From NCBI RefSeq assembly GCF_027922365.1, contig NZ_BSFN01000010.1, forward strand, positions 1-54,123: a stretch of 54,123 nt of DNA. Direction: 5' to 3'. The stretch is from Pseudomonas turukhanskensis (GTDB lineage: Bacteria > Pseudomonadota > Gammaproteobacteria > Pseudomonadales > Pseudomonadaceae). The translations under genes were made by a program, and so were the position numbers. How positions within the stretch are numbered: the first letter of the stretch is position 1; each line of letters starts with the position of its first letter. The notes below the pieces were generated by a model. That model did no database searches. It saw only the letters and a list, made by a program, of their open reading frames with translations, and was not told the origin of the DNA. This document shows positions 7,891 through 18,400 of the stretch, piece after piece.

Positions 7891-9621
7891 ATGACTGTTT
7901 ACCCAACGATCGGGCTGGCGTTGGCGCTGTTGCTCACTACGACCACAGCCCTGGCGCAAACTCAGCTCAGCGTGCGTATCAAACCGGCCAATGCACCGCT
8001 CAAGGCCAACGTCACCGGCTACGTAGGCGACCTCGGCGAGCGCGACGAAGCGGCGCTGCAACGTTTTAGCCGCGGTGCCGTGGTGCAGGCGCGCAAGGCC
8101 GTGGAAGCGCTGGGCTATTACCAGGCGCGTATCGACAGCGAGGTCGACCGCAACGACAAGGGCCCGCGTCTGATCATTCGCATCGAGCCGGGCGAGCCGG
8201 TGCACCTGCGCAACGTCACCGTCCGTATCGACGGCCCCGCCGCCCAGCTAGCCGCCTTTCGGGTGCCCAAAAGCGCCCAGCTCACCGCCGGCGCCGTGCT
8301 TAACCACGGCCACTACGAAGATGCCAAACGCCTGATCCAGAATCAGGCCTCGCGCTACGGTTTTTTCAGCGGGCGTTTTACCAGCCAGCGCCTGGCCATC
8401 GACCCGGTGGCCGGCGTGGCTGACGTTGAGCTGATTTACGCCAGCGGCCCGCGCTATTACTTCGGCCCCAGCCAGTTCAGTGGCGACCAGACCTTCGATA
8501 AACAACTGCTCGAACGCATGATGCCGTTCAAGCCGGGCACCGCTTACGACTCCGATCTGATCGCCCAGCTGTACCAGAACCTGCAAGGCAGCGGCTATTT
8601 CGAGAGCGTACGGGTGGATGCCGCACCTACCCAGGCCAGCGGCGAGCAAGTGCCGGTAAAGGTCGACCTGACCACCCGCAAGCCCCGCACCATGGGCGTA
8701 GGCCTGGGCTTCTCCACCGACGTGGGGCCGCGGGCGAAATTCAACTGGACCCGCCATTGGGCCAACCCCCAGGGCGATAGCTACGGCACCGAAATGGAGT
8801 TGTCGGCGCCGCGGCAAAACGTCGGCCTGTGGTACGACATTCCCGGTAACCCGCCGTTGACCAACAAAACTCGCTGGGCCGGCGGTTATCAGTACGAACA
8901 ACTGGCCGACACCGACAGCCTTAGCCGCCTGCTCACCGTCGGCCCCGAGTGGCACAGCAAGCTCGACAGCGGCTGGCAGCAAGTGCTCTCGCTCAAGTTG
9001 CAGCGTGAGGAATATCGCCTGGGCAGCGACAACGGCCTGAGCACCTTGCTGATGCCCGGCATCAGCTATTCCTATCTGGACAGCGACAACGCCATTGACC
9101 CGGCCAACGGCTACCGCCTGCAGTTCGAGGCCTCGGTGGCCAAGGACGGGCTGATCTCCGACAGCAACCTGTTGTACGGCACCATGTTGGCCAAAGGCTT
9201 GACCACCCTGTGGGACAAACACCGTTTCCTTGGCCGCGTGCAATTTGGCGGCAGCGCCACCGACGACTACAAAGCCGTACCGCCATCGCTGCGGTTTTTT
9301 GCCGGTGGTGACCAGAGTGTGCGTGGCTACGACTACCAATCGCTGTCGCCGGAAAACAACGAGGGTGACCGCATTGGTGGCCGCTACCTGGTGGCCGGCA
9401 GTGTGGAGTATCAATATTCCTTTGCCGAACGTTGGCGCTGGGCCGCGTTTGTCGACCAGGGCAATGCCTTCCAGACCCTGGAAATTCCCACCTTGAAAAC
9501 CGGCGTCGGCATGGGCATTCGCTGGATCTCGCCGGTGGGTCCGCTGCGGCTGGACCTGGCCCGCGCGCTGGATGATGACGGTGGCTTCCGCCTGCACTTT
9601 TCCATGGGGCCGGAGCTATGA
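7891..9621 (+). CDS. tamA: TamA, outer-membrane Omp85 component of the translocation and assembly module
   Basis: A 576-residue Omp85-family protein of usual TamA length. An N-terminal signal peptide (MTVYPTIGLALALLLTTT to ALA at about residue 22) is followed by about three POTRA domains (roughly 25-265, including VTGYVGDLGERDEAALQRF) and a C-terminal 16-strand barrel with the surface-antigen segment RFFAGGDQSVRGYDYQSLSP near 467-486 and an aromatic-rich C-terminus. TamA works with TamB in assembling some autotransporters and adhesins and in moving phospholipids to the outer membrane. The next gene overlaps by 4 bp (ATGA), so TamA and TamB are translationally coupled. Confidence 0.93.
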   Translation: MTVYPTIGLALALLLTTTTALAQTQLSVRIKPANAPLKANVTGYVGDLGERDEAALQRFSRGAVVQARKAVEALGYYQARIDSEVDRNDKGPRLIIRIEPGEPVHLRNVTVRIDGPAAQLAAFRVPKSAQLTAGAVLNHGHYEDAKRLIQNQASRYGFFSGRFTSQRLAIDPVAGVADVELIYASGPRYYFGPSQFSGDQTFDKQLLERMMPFKPGTAYDSDLIAQLYQNLQGSGYFESVRVDAAPTQASGEQVPVKVDLTTRKPRTMGVGLGFSTDVGPRAKFNWTRHWANPQGDSYGTEMELSAPRQNVGLWYDIPGNPPLTNKTRWAGGYQYEQLADTDSLSRLLTVGPEWHSKLDSGWQQVLSLKLQREEYRLGSDNGLSTLLMPGISYSYLDSDNAIDPANGYRLQFEASVAKDGLISDSNLLYGTMLAKGLTTLWDKHRFLGRVQFGGSATDDYKAVPPSLRFFAGGDQSVRGYDYQSLSPENNEGDRIGGRYLVAGSVEYQYSFAERWRWAAFVDQGNAFQTLEIPTLKTGVGMGIRWISPVGPLRLDLARALDDDGGFRLHFSMGPEL

Positions 9622-12600
9622 GCTGGCTTAAACGCGGGGCGTTGGCCGGGCTGGCGTTGCTGGTCAGCCTGGTTGTTGCCGTGGCACTGCTGCTGGGCAC
9701 CGAGCGCGGCAGCCGTTTGTTATTGGCGCAGGTGCCCGGCTTGCAGGTGCAAGCGTTTGCCGGCCGCTTGGGCAGCAGTTGGAGCGCCGACAGCCTGGTG
9801 TGGGAGCAACAGGGCGATCACGTGGCATTGACTCAGGTGCAGTTCGCCTGGTCGCCGGCGTGCTTGCTCAAGCTGACGTTGTGCCTGGATCAGGTGCACG
9901 CCCAGGCGCTCACGCTGCAATTGGCCGACAGCACCAGCAGTAACGATGAACCACTGACGCTGCCAGATCTGAAGCTGCCCCTGGCGCTGCAATTGGGCGA
10001 TATCCAGCTCGGCCGCATCGTCTACAACGGCGGCGAAGAGGCCAGTCAGTTGCAATTGGTGGCGCACTGGGGCGTCGAGGGGCTGGCGATCGAACGGCTG
10101 CAAGGCAGCAGCAACGGTGTGGTACTGGATGTGCACGGCACCCTCGACCCCAATGGTCAGTGGCCGCTGCAGGTGCAAGGCTCGGTGCAGTTACCGGCTC
10201 CGGATTCGCAGCCCTGGTCACTGGCCGTAGACGTGCAGGGTGAGCTGCTTGAAAGCCTTGCTGTGCAGGGGCAAAGCAGCGGCTACCTGAATGCTCATGT
10301 GCAAGGCAGCGTGCAGCCACTGGCTGAAGGGGTGCCGGCGCAGGCGACCGTCCGTGCCGAGCACTTTGTCGCCGCTGCCGATGTGCCGGCGCTCAATGCC
10401 ATCGAACTCAGCGCAGCGGGCACGTTGGACGCGGGCTATCAGGTCAACGGCCGCGCCGGGTTGGCGGCCGAGGGCGGTGATATTCCGCTGACGCTGGCCG
10501 GACGGGTGACTGCCAGCGGGGCCGACATCCAGGCGCTCACTGTGCAAGCCGAGGCCGAGCAGCACATCACACTCAGCGGCCAGTTGGCCTGGGCCGACAG
10601 CTTTACTGCCGATGCCCAATTTACCTGGCTGGATTTCCCCTGGCGGCGTTTGCTGCCGGGCGTAGAAGAACCGGCTGTCAGCCTGCAGCGCCTGGTCGGG
10701 CAGGTGCATTACCAGGCCGGCAGTTACCTCGGCCACTTCGCTGCCGACCTTAATGGCCCGGCGGGTGCCTTCAGCCTAAGCAGCCCGGTCAGTGGCGACC
10801 TGGCGCAAGTGCACCTGGTCAGCCTGTTGCTGCAAGCCGGGCAGGGCAAGGCCGAAGGGCAGGCCACCATCGGCTTTGCCGACGGCATTCGCTGGGACAG
10901 TCGCCTGCAACTCAGCCAGCTCAACCCCGCCTACTGGCTCGCCGAGCTGCCCGGCACCCTCGGCGGCAGCTTGCGCAGCCAGGGCCAATATCGCGAGCAG
11001 CTCAAGCTTGATGCCGACCTGGACCTTAACGGTCGACTGCGTGGTCAGCCCGCGGTTTTGCAAGTGCATGCGGCTGGCGCAGGCCAGCGCTGGCAAGTGG
11101 ACAAACTCGATGTGCGCCTGGGCGACAACCGCGTGCAAGGGCAGGGCAGCCTCGACCAGCGCCTGGCCGGGCAACTGAGCATTGCCATGCCGCGTCTGGG
11201 TCAGCTATGGCCGCAGCTCAGTGGCCAGCTCAGCGGCCGCCTCGACCTGGCCGGCAGCCTGCAAGCGCCGCAAGGGCAACTGAATCTGCAAGGCACGCAA
11301 CTGGCCTATCAGCAACAGACGCTGGCCAGCCTGGTGCTGGCGGCCAAACTGGACGGCCAGCAACGCGGCACGCTTGAGCTGACCGGCAGCGGCATTCATA
11401 GCGGCGACACCGACCTCGGCCGCCTGCACCTGCAAGGCAACGGCAACCGCCAGCAGCAACGGCTGAGCCTGGACCTCGATGGCAGCAAACTCAAACTGGC
11501 CCTGGCCGCCGACGGCACCCTGGCGCCGAACTTTGACTGGCGCGGGCGCATCAGCAGTGGCGAGGTGCACAGCGCCGGGCAGCAATGGCGCCTGCAGCAG
11601 GCGGCACCGTTGCAGCGCTTGGCAGACGGGCAACTCAACCTCGGCGCCCATTGCTGGCAGAGCGGGGTCGCGAGCCTGTGCGGCGATGACCAGCGTCTGC
11701 TTCCGGAGCCGCGCTTGCGCTGGCGCCTGCGGGACTTTCCGATGCAAACCCTGGCGCAATGGTGGCCGGCCGATTTCGCCTGGCAAGGTAACCTCAACGC
11801 CGATATCAAACTCGACTTGCCGGCCAGCGGCCCCAATGGCGATATCCGCCTGGACCTGGGCAGCGGCACCCTGCGGGTACGTGAGCAAGGCCAATGGCTG
11901 GACCTGCCTTACGACCGCTTCAGTCTCGCCAGCCAATTGCGCCCACAGCGTATCGACTCGCAGCTGGACTTCCACGGCCCGCAACTCGGCCAGCTCACCT
12001 TGAACACCCAGCTGGACCCGCGTCCTGCCAACAAACCACTGTCCGGCTCGTTCGAACTGGCGGGGCTGGACCTGAGCCTGGCGCGGCCTTTCGTGCCCAT
12101 GGTGGAACGTATTGGGGGGCACCTGAACGGCAGCGGCACAGTGTCGGGCGGATTACTGGCGCCGCACATCAACGGCCGCCTGATCGTGCAGGACGGCGAG
12201 GTGTCCGGCAGCGAACTGCCGGTGAGCGTCCAAGGGTTACAGGCTGAAGCCTTGATCACTGGCGAGCGTCTGCAACTGACCAGCAACTGGCACAGCGGCG
12301 AAGCAGGCGAGGGCAGCCTGAAGGGCACGCTGGGCTGGGCTTATGGCCTGGACGCCGACGTGCAACTGCGGGGCAGCCGGCTACCGGTGGTGGTTGAACC
12401 CTACGCCACGCTGGAAGTACACCCCGACCTCAACCTGCGCCTGGCCGAGCAGCAGTTGTCGGTGAAAGGCCAGGTGCAGGTGCCCCGTGGCAAGATCGAG
12501 ATTCGCCAATTGCCACCGTCCACTGTCCAGGTGTCCGAAGACGCTCAGGTTGCCGGCAGCCACGACCCCGATGCGCGGCAGGGGCAGGCGGTGGCCATGG

Positions 12601-13289
12601 ATATCGACATTCGCGTCGGCGCCCCTGAAGGCCAGCCGCCGCTGACCTTCAACGGTTTTGGCCTAAGTGCTGAACTCGCCGGGCGACTGCATATGGGCGA
12701 CAACCTCGATACCCGCGGTGAGCTGAACCTGAACAAGGGCCGCTACCGGGCCTACGGCCAGCGCCTGACCTTGCGCCGTGCGCGGCTGTTGTTTGCCGGG
12801 CCCGTGGCCCAGCCATACCTCGACGTGGAAGCCGTCCGCCAGGTCGACAGCGTAACCGCCGGTTTGCGCATCAGCGGCAATGCCGAGCAACCCACCACCA
12901 CCGTGTTTTCCGAACCTGCCATGAGCCAGCAGCAAGCGCTGTCCTACCTGGTGCTCGGGCGGCCGGCCAGCAGCGGCGCGGGCGACAACAATATGCTCGC
13001 CGAAGCGGCGCTGGGCTTGGGCCTGATGGGCAGCTCCGGGGTCACCGGGGCGATGGCTCAGCGTTTGGGTATCAGCGACTTCCAGCTGGACACTGGCGGC
13101 ACCGGCGACAAGACCAGCGTGGTCGCCAGCGGCAACCTGTCCGAGAAACTGAGCCTGCGTTACGGCGTAGGCGTATTCGAGCCGGCCAGCACGATTGCGC
13201 TGCGCTACGCGTTGACCAAGAAGGTGTATGTGGAGGCCGCGAGCGGGTTGGCTAGTTCGCTGGATATTTTCTACAAGCGCGATTTCTGA
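9618..13289 (+). CDS. tamB: TamB, AsmA-like inner-membrane/periplasmic partner of TamA
   Basis: A 1223-residue TamB. One N-terminal membrane anchor (residues about 7-30, rich in Leu, Ala, Val) is followed by a very long periplasmic region of repeating beta-strands forming a groove, as in AsmA-like lipid-transfer proteins. The C-terminal DUF490 domain (last ~330 residues) ends near ALRYALTKKVYVEAASGLASS. TamB spans the periplasm and contacts TamA's POTRA domains. Length is within the usual range (about 1220-1260). The start codon overlaps the tamA stop. A repeat-rich gap with a strong inverted repeat follows the stop. Confidence 0.93.
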   Translation: MSWLKRGALAGLALLVSLVVAVALLLGTERGSRLLLAQVPGLQVQAFAGRLGSSWSADSLVWEQQGDHVALTQVQFAWSPACLLKLTLCLDQVHAQALTLQLADSTSSNDEPLTLPDLKLPLALQLGDIQLGRIVYNGGEEASQLQLVAHWGVEGLAIERLQGSSNGVVLDVHGTLDPNGQWPLQVQGSVQLPAPDSQPWSLAVDVQGELLESLAVQGQSSGYLNAHVQGSVQPLAEGVPAQATVRAEHFVAAADVPALNAIELSAAGTLDAGYQVNGRAGLAAEGGDIPLTLAGRVTASGADIQALTVQAEAEQHITLSGQLAWADSFTADAQFTWLDFPWRRLLPGVEEPAVSLQRLVGQVHYQAGSYLGHFAADLNGPAGAFSLSSPVSGDLAQVHLVSLLLQAGQGKAEGQATIGFADGIRWDSRLQLSQLNPAYWLAELPGTLGGSLRSQGQYREQLKLDADLDLNGRLRGQPAVLQVHAAGAGQRWQVDKLDVRLGDNRVQGQGSLDQRLAGQLSIAMPRLGQLWPQLSGQLSGRLDLAGSLQAPQGQLNLQGTQLAYQQQTLASLVLAAKLDGQQRGTLELTGSGIHSGDTDLGRLHLQGNGNRQQQRLSLDLDGSKLKLALAADGTLAPNFDWRGRISSGEVHSAGQQWRLQQAAPLQRLADGQLNLGAHCWQSGVASLCGDDQRLLPEPRLRWRLRDFPMQTLAQWWPADFAWQGNLNADIKLDLPASGPNGDIRLDLGSGTLRVREQGQWLDLPYDRFSLASQLRPQRIDSQLDFHGPQLGQLTLNTQLDPRPANKPLSGSFELAGLDLSLARPFVPMVERIGGHLNGSGTVSGGLLAPHINGRLIVQDGEVSGSELPVSVQGLQAEALITGERLQLTSNWHSGEAGEGSLKGTLGWAYGLDADVQLRGSRLPVVVEPYATLEVHPDLNLRLAEQQLSVKGQVQVPRGKIEIRQLPPSTVQVSEDAQVAGSHDPDARQGQAVAMDIDIRVGAPEGQPPLTFNGFGLSAELAGRLHMGDNLDTRGELNLNKGRYRAYGQRLTLRRARLLFAGPVAQPYLDVEAVRQVDSVTAGLRISGNAEQPTTTVFSEPAMSQQQALSYLVLGRPASSGAGDNNMLAEAALGLGLMGSSGVTGAMAQRLGISDFQLDTGGTGDKTSVVASGNLSEKLSLRYGVGVFEPASTIALRYALTKKVYVEAASGLASSLDIFYKRDF

Positions 13290-13310
13290 AGATTGCCAGG
13301 CGTACGCAAC

Positions 13311-13368
13311 GGTGCGCGGAGCACACCCTAGGTCGAGGTAGGGCTTTTTAGGGTGTGCTCTGCGCACC
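13311..13368. terminator. Long inverted repeat between convergent tamB and sensor kinase genes
   Basis: Two 19-bp arms (13311-13329 and 13350-13368) match except at one position, around a 20-nt loop ending in TTTTT. The sequence TAGGGTGTGCTC recurs inverted at 13394-13412. The position between convergent genes suits a bidirectional terminator built from a REP-like repeat. Confidence 0.55.
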
Positions 13369-13393
13369 ACGGGGCACACGCGCAAATCGCTCG

Positions 13394-13412
13394 GTGTGCG
13401 AGCACACCCTAC
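13394..13412. repeat. Third arm of the GGGTGTGCTC repeat
   Basis: GTGTGCGAGCACACCCTAC is itself palindromic at its centre (GTGTGC-GA-GCACAC) and repeats the arm of the 13311-13368 inverted repeat. Confidence 0.5.
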
Positions 13413-13426
13413 GAGGTGGTCGGCGT

Positions 13427-14809
13427 TCAGGCCGGCAGGTACATGCCAAATGTATTGATGCCATCGCGGCTATCCACAAACACCTCGCCGCCGTGCATCA
13501 AGGCAATGGCTTTCACAATCGCCAACCCCAGGCCATGGTTGGCGCCACTGTTGGTGCGCGCCGCATCCACCCGGTAAAACCGCTCGAACAGCCGCGGCAA
13601 ATGCTCACCCACAATTACCTCGCCCGGATTGGCCACGCCGATGCTTACCCGCTGCTCCAGGCGGCTGATATGCACATTGATGGTTTGCCCGGCCGCCGTG
13701 TGTTGCACGGCGTTGTTGAGCAGGTTGATCAGCGCCCGGCGAAAATGCGCGCGTTCAATCAGCACTTGGGCATCGCCATGCACCTGCACCTGAACGCCCG
13801 CGTCTTCAAGAATAAAGTCCAGGTAGTCCACCGCCGTGGCCACCTCGCAGGCCAACGAGGTGCTGGTCAATTGCGTAGCCTTGTCGCCCTGGTCGGCGCG
13901 GGCCAGAAACAGCATGTCGTTGATGATCGAGCGCAGTCGTTCCAATTCTTCAAGGTTGGATTGCAGCACCTCGAAATAATGCTCAGCCGAGCGGCCACGG
14001 GTAAGCGCCACCTGGGTTTGGCCAATCAAGTTGGTGAGCGGGGAGCGCAGCTCGTGGGCGACGTCGGCGTTAAAAGATTCCAGGCGCGTATAAGCCTGCT
14101 CCACACGCCCGAGGGTGGTGTTGAAGGCGCTGGCAAACTGCTGCAGTTCGGGCGGCAATGCCGACAGCTGCAAGCGGCCGGACAACCGCGGCGGCGTCAG
14201 CTTTTCGGCTTCATCGGACAGCTTGATCAGCGGCCGCAACCCCACCCGCGCCACCCAGTAACCCAATGCGGAAGCCAGCATCACGCCGACCACGGCAAGG
14301 CTGATCAGCGCGATCAATAAATGGTGCTGGGTTTGCCAGAAGGTTTCGGTGTCGATAGCAATCAGAAACCGCAGCGGCGGGCGGCCATCTTTGGCCTGGA
14401 ACTGGCTTACCAGCACTTTTTGCGGATAGGCACGGTCGTCGACTTCCAGGTCGCGAATACCCAGCGGGCCGGCGGCAAATTTGCGGACGGTAGCGTCCGG
14501 ATTGCCGAACTCGAAATGCGGGTCACCACTGACCATCCAGAAGCGGATGCGCTTGTCTTCTTCGCTCAGCAGCCTGAGTTTGTTGGTGATCTTGACCCAA
14601 TGCTCGTCGGTACCAAAGCGGTCGATGGCCGACTCCAGCACGCTGTAGCGGGCGTCCAGTTCCGCTTCGGGCAGCATGTTCATGCCCTTGTCCACCTGCT
14701 GGTACAGGGCGCCGCCAATCAGCAGAAACACCAGCAAGGCCACCAGGGTAAACAGCAGGCTCATGCGCAGGGCGATGGATGTGCTCGCGTTGCGAAGCTC
14801 ACTCGCCAT
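13427..14809 (-). CDS. Heavy-metal-type sensor histidine kinase
   Basis: A 460-residue membrane histidine kinase. Two transmembrane segments (about 16-36 and 164-185) flank a periplasmic sensor of about 125 residues; a HAMP domain then leads to HisKA with the phosphoacceptor His252 in ADVAHELRSPLTN, followed by LIGQTQVAL, a block typical of CusS/CopS-type kinases. The HATPase end shows NNAVQH (N box) and HGLGLAIVKAI. It would phosphorylate the response regulator encoded just upstream, whose 3' end it overlaps by 11 bp. The start at 14809 is chosen because residues before it read as the regulator in another frame. It is the last gene of the MFP-RND-regulator-kinase operon. Confidence 0.88.
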   Translation of the reverse strand: MASELRNASTSIALRMSLLFTLVALLVFLLIGGALYQQVDKGMNMLPEAELDARYSVLESAIDRFGTDEHWVKITNKLRLLSEEDKRIRFWMVSGDPHFEFGNPDATVRKFAAGPLGIRDLEVDDRAYPQKVLVSQFQAKDGRPPLRFLIAIDTETFWQTQHHLLIALISLAVVGVMLASALGYWVARVGLRPLIKLSDEAEKLTPPRLSGRLQLSALPPELQQFASAFNTTLGRVEQAYTRLESFNADVAHELRSPLTNLIGQTQVALTRGRSAEHYFEVLQSNLEELERLRSIINDMLFLARADQGDKATQLTSTSLACEVATAVDYLDFILEDAGVQVQVHGDAQVLIERAHFRRALINLLNNAVQHTAAGQTINVHISRLEQRVSIGVANPGEVIVGEHLPRLFERFYRVDAARTNSGANHGLGLAIVKAIALMHGGEVFVDSRDGINTFGMYLPA

Positions 14810-15479
14810 GGCGGCTCTCCAGCACATAGCCCATGCCGCGAATGGTGTGCAGCAACTTGCCGGGAAAGGGGCCGTCGAGCTTGGCGCGCAGCCGCTTGAT
14901 GGCCACTTCCACCACATTGGCGTCGCTGTCGAAATTCACGTCCCAGACCATTTCTGCCAGGGCGGTTTTCGACAGGATTTCGCCCTGGTGACGGGCCAGG
15001 GCACTGAGCAGGGAAAATTCCTTGGCGGTCAGGTCCAGGCGCTGGCCGCTGCGGGTCGCCTTGCGGCTGATCAGGTCCACGGCCAGATCGGCGATGCTGA
15101 TTTGCACCGGTTCATGGCCGCTGCCACTGCGACGGGTCAGGGCTTGCAGGCGGGCCACCAGCTCAAGAAAGGAAAAGGGTTTGCCCAGGTAATCATCAGC
15201 GCCTTCACGCAGGCCGCGAATGCGGTCTTCCACGCGCTCACGGGCGGTGAGCATGATCACCGGGGTTTGCTTGCGTGCCCGCAGCGCGCGCAGTACGCCA
15301 AACCCATCGAGGCCCGGCAGCATTACATCCAGCACGATCACCGCGTACTCGTTTTCCAGCGCCAGGTGCAGGCCTTCGATGCCGTCACGGGCCACGTCCA
15401 CGGCATAGCCTTGTTCGGTGAGGCCACGGTGCAGGTAGTCGGCGGTTTTTTCTTCGTCTTCGATAATCAGAATGCGCAT
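14799..15479 (-). CDS. OmpR/PhoB-family response regulator, heavy-metal (CusR/CzcR) type
   Basis: A 226-residue two-domain regulator. The receiver has the acidic pair in IIEDEEKT, phosphoacceptor Asp51 in IVLDVMLPG, the LTAR switch and Lys102 in YLGKPFSF. A winged-helix OmpR-type DNA-binding domain follows, with DLTAKEFSLLSALARHQGE and the recognition-helix region DANVVEVAIKRLRAKLD. The start at 15479 coincides with the MRILIIEDEE of the family; longer readings add an unrelated N-terminus. It lies 16 bp after the RND pump gene and overlaps the kinase gene, so the operon is likely self-regulated by this pair. Confidence 0.9.
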   Translation of the reverse strand: MRILIIEDEEKTADYLHRGLTEQGYAVDVARDGIEGLHLALENEYAVIVLDVMLPGLDGFGVLRALRARKQTPVIMLTARERVEDRIRGLREGADDYLGKPFSFLELVARLQALTRRSGSGHEPVQISIADLAVDLISRKATRSGQRLDLTAKEFSLLSALARHQGEILSKTALAEMVWDVNFDSDANVVEVAIKRLRAKLDGPFPGKLLHTIRGMGYVLESRHGE

Positions 15480-15495
15480 GGCCAGTCTCGGTTTT

Positions 15496-18400
15496 TCACG
15501 CTCTATGCTCGGTGGCGGCTTGCAACGCGCTCTGGCGTTGGTGGAACCACCGCTCAAGCGCCAAGTATATGACCGGCGTGGTGAACAGCGTCAGCGCCTG
15601 GCTCACCAGCAAGCCCCCAACCACAGCGATACCCAGCGGCTGGCGCAGCTCGGCGCCGGCGCCAAAACCCAGCATCAGGGGCAGGGCGCCGAGCAGGGCG
15701 GCGAGGGTGGTCATGATGATCGGGCGGAACCTTGTGATACAGGCCTGGTAAATCGCCTCTTCGGGGGAAAGCCCGCGTTCGCGCTGGGCTTCGAGGGCGA
15801 AGTCGATCATCAGAATGCCGTTCTTCTTGACGATACCAATCAGCAGCACCAGGCCGATGAGCGCCATGATCGAAAAATCCTGGCCGCACAGCCACAGCAT
15901 GATCAACGCCCCCAGCCCGGCCGAGGGTAGGGTGGAAATGATGGTCAGCGGGTGCACAAAGCTCTCATAGAGCACACCCAGAATGATGTACACCGCCACC
16001 AGCGCCGCCAGAATCAGCCACGGCTGGCTGGCCAGGGAACTCTGAAACGCCTGCGCCGCGCCCTGGAAGTTGCCGGTGATTTCCGCCGGCATGCCGATAT
16101 CCAGCTTGGCCTGATTCAGCTCGCGTACCGCATCGCCCAGGGCCACGCCCGGTGCCAGGTTGAAGGACAGGTTGGCTGCCGGGAACATGCCGTCATGGGC
16201 AATGGACAGCGGCCCGCTGGTGGGGGCATCCACCTTGGCCAGCGCCGATAGCGGCACCATCTCGTTGGTCAGCGGCGAGCGCAGGTAAAAGAAATTCAGG
16301 CTTTCGGCCTTGCCGCGCTGTTGCTCGTTAAGCTCGAGAATCACCTTGTACTGGTTGGTCTCGGTCTGGAATTCGCTGATCTGCCGCTGGCCGAAGGCGT
16401 CATACAACGCCTGGTCGACGTCGCTGGTGGTCAGGCCAAACCGGGCGGCGGCGCTGCGGTCGATACTGATATGGGTGATGCTGCCGCCCAGTTGCAGGTC
16501 GTTGGACATATCGCGAAAGGCCGGGTTGCCGCGCAGCTTTTCGGTCAGGCGCTGGGTCCACAGATTGAGGCTCGGGCCATCGTTGCTTTTCAGTGTGTAC
16601 TGGTACTGGCTGCGGCTGGGGCCGGCGCTGAGGTTGATGTCCTGCCCGGCGCGCAGGTACAGCACAATGCCCGGCACGGTCATCAGTTTCGGGCGAATGC
16701 GGTCGATAAATTCGCTGGCTGTCACGTCGCGGTCACCCCGCGGTTTGAGGGTGATCCAGAAGCGGCCGTTGGCGATGGTCTGGTTGCTGCCGGTTACGCC
16801 CACCGCATGGGAGAACACACTTACGGCCGGGTCGGCCGCGACGATCCTGGCCAGCTCCTGGTGCTTGGCCAGCATATCGGGGTACGAAATATCCGCTGCT
16901 GCCTCGGTGGTGCCGAGCACGAAGCCGGTGTCCTGCACCGGGAAAAAACCCTTGGGAATAAACACGTAGCCAACAATCGCCAGGGCCAGGCTGGCGCAGA
17001 ACAGGCCGAGCATCAGGCGCTGATGGTTCAGCGCCCGGCGCAGGCCGTGGTCGTAACGGGCCAGCAGCCAATCGCCAAACCCTTTGCGCGGCTCGCCGCC
17101 GTGGTGCTGCACGCGCATAACCATGGCCGCCAGCGTAGGCGCCAGGGTGAGGGAAACCACCACTGAAATCAGAATGGTCGAGGTGGCGGTCAGGGCGAAT
17201 TCCTTGAACAGCCGGCCGACCACACCGCCCATAAACAGCAGCGGAATAAAGGCCGCTATCAGCGAGAAGCTGATGGACACCACGGTAAAGCCGATTTCGC
17301 CAGCGCCCTTGATGGCCGCCTCTCGCATGCCGTCGCCGGCCTCCAGGTGCCGGTGGATGTTCTCCACCACCACAATGGCATCGTCCACCACAAAGCCCAC
17401 GGCCACCACGATGGCCACCAGTGTGAGGTTATTGAGGCTAAAACCCATCACATACATCAAGGCAAAGCTGGCGATGATCGACACTGCCAGCACGCTGGTG
17501 ACGATCAGCGTGGCCGACCACTGCCGCAGAAACAGCGCCATCACCGCCACCACCAGACACACCGCAATCAGCAGGGTGATTTCCACCTCATGCAAGGAGG
17601 CGCGGATGGTTTGCGTACGGTCGTTGAGCACCGACACGTTCACTGAGGCCGAGAGCATGGCCTGCAAGCGCGGCAGCTCGGACTGGATGCGGTCCACGGT
17701 TTCCACAATGTTGGCGCCGGGCTGGCGGAAAATCACCAGGTTGAGCCCCGGCTGATCATTGGACCAGGCCTGCACATAGGCGTTTTCCGAGCCATCGACC
17801 ACCCGCGCTACATCGTGCAGGCGCACCGGCGCGCCGTCCTTGTACGAAACGATCAGCTGGCCGTATTCCTCGGGGTGGAACAGCTGGTCGTTGGTGGAGA
17901 TGGTAGAGATGCTCGACTGCCCATACAGCGCACCCTTGGCCAGGTTAAGGCTGGTTTGCTGCAACGCCGTGCGCAGATCGGCCAGGGTAAGGCCCAGGGC
18001 CGCAAGCTTGTCGGGTGAGGCCTGCACGCGAATGGCCGGGCGCTGCTGGCCGGTGATATTGATCAGGCCCACGCCATCGATCTGGCTGAGCTGGCGGGCG
18101 AGGATGGTTTCGGCCTGGTCGCTGAGTTCGGTGCCGGGCATCTGGTTGGAGCTGACGGTCAGGATAAGCACCGGGCTGTCAGCCGGGTTCACCTTGCGCC
18201 AGGTGGGCAGGCTGGGCATGTCTTGCGGCAGTTTGCCGGCGGCCGTGTTGATGGCTGCCTGCACTTCCTGGGCGGCGGCGTCGATGCTCTTGTCCAGGGT
18301 GAATTGCAGAATCAGGGTGGTTGAGCCCAGGGCGCTGGTAGAGGTCATCTGGGTCATGCCGGGGATGGCGCTGAACTGCACCTCCAGAGGCGTGGCCACA

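Noticed and set aside
8248..9597. A 449-residue minus-strand ORF opposite tamA, and similar long antisense frames
   Set aside because: Long antisense frames are expected in GC-rich genes; composition is rich in His, Gln, Val and Gly with no recognisable domain, and the plus strand codes for a clear TamA.
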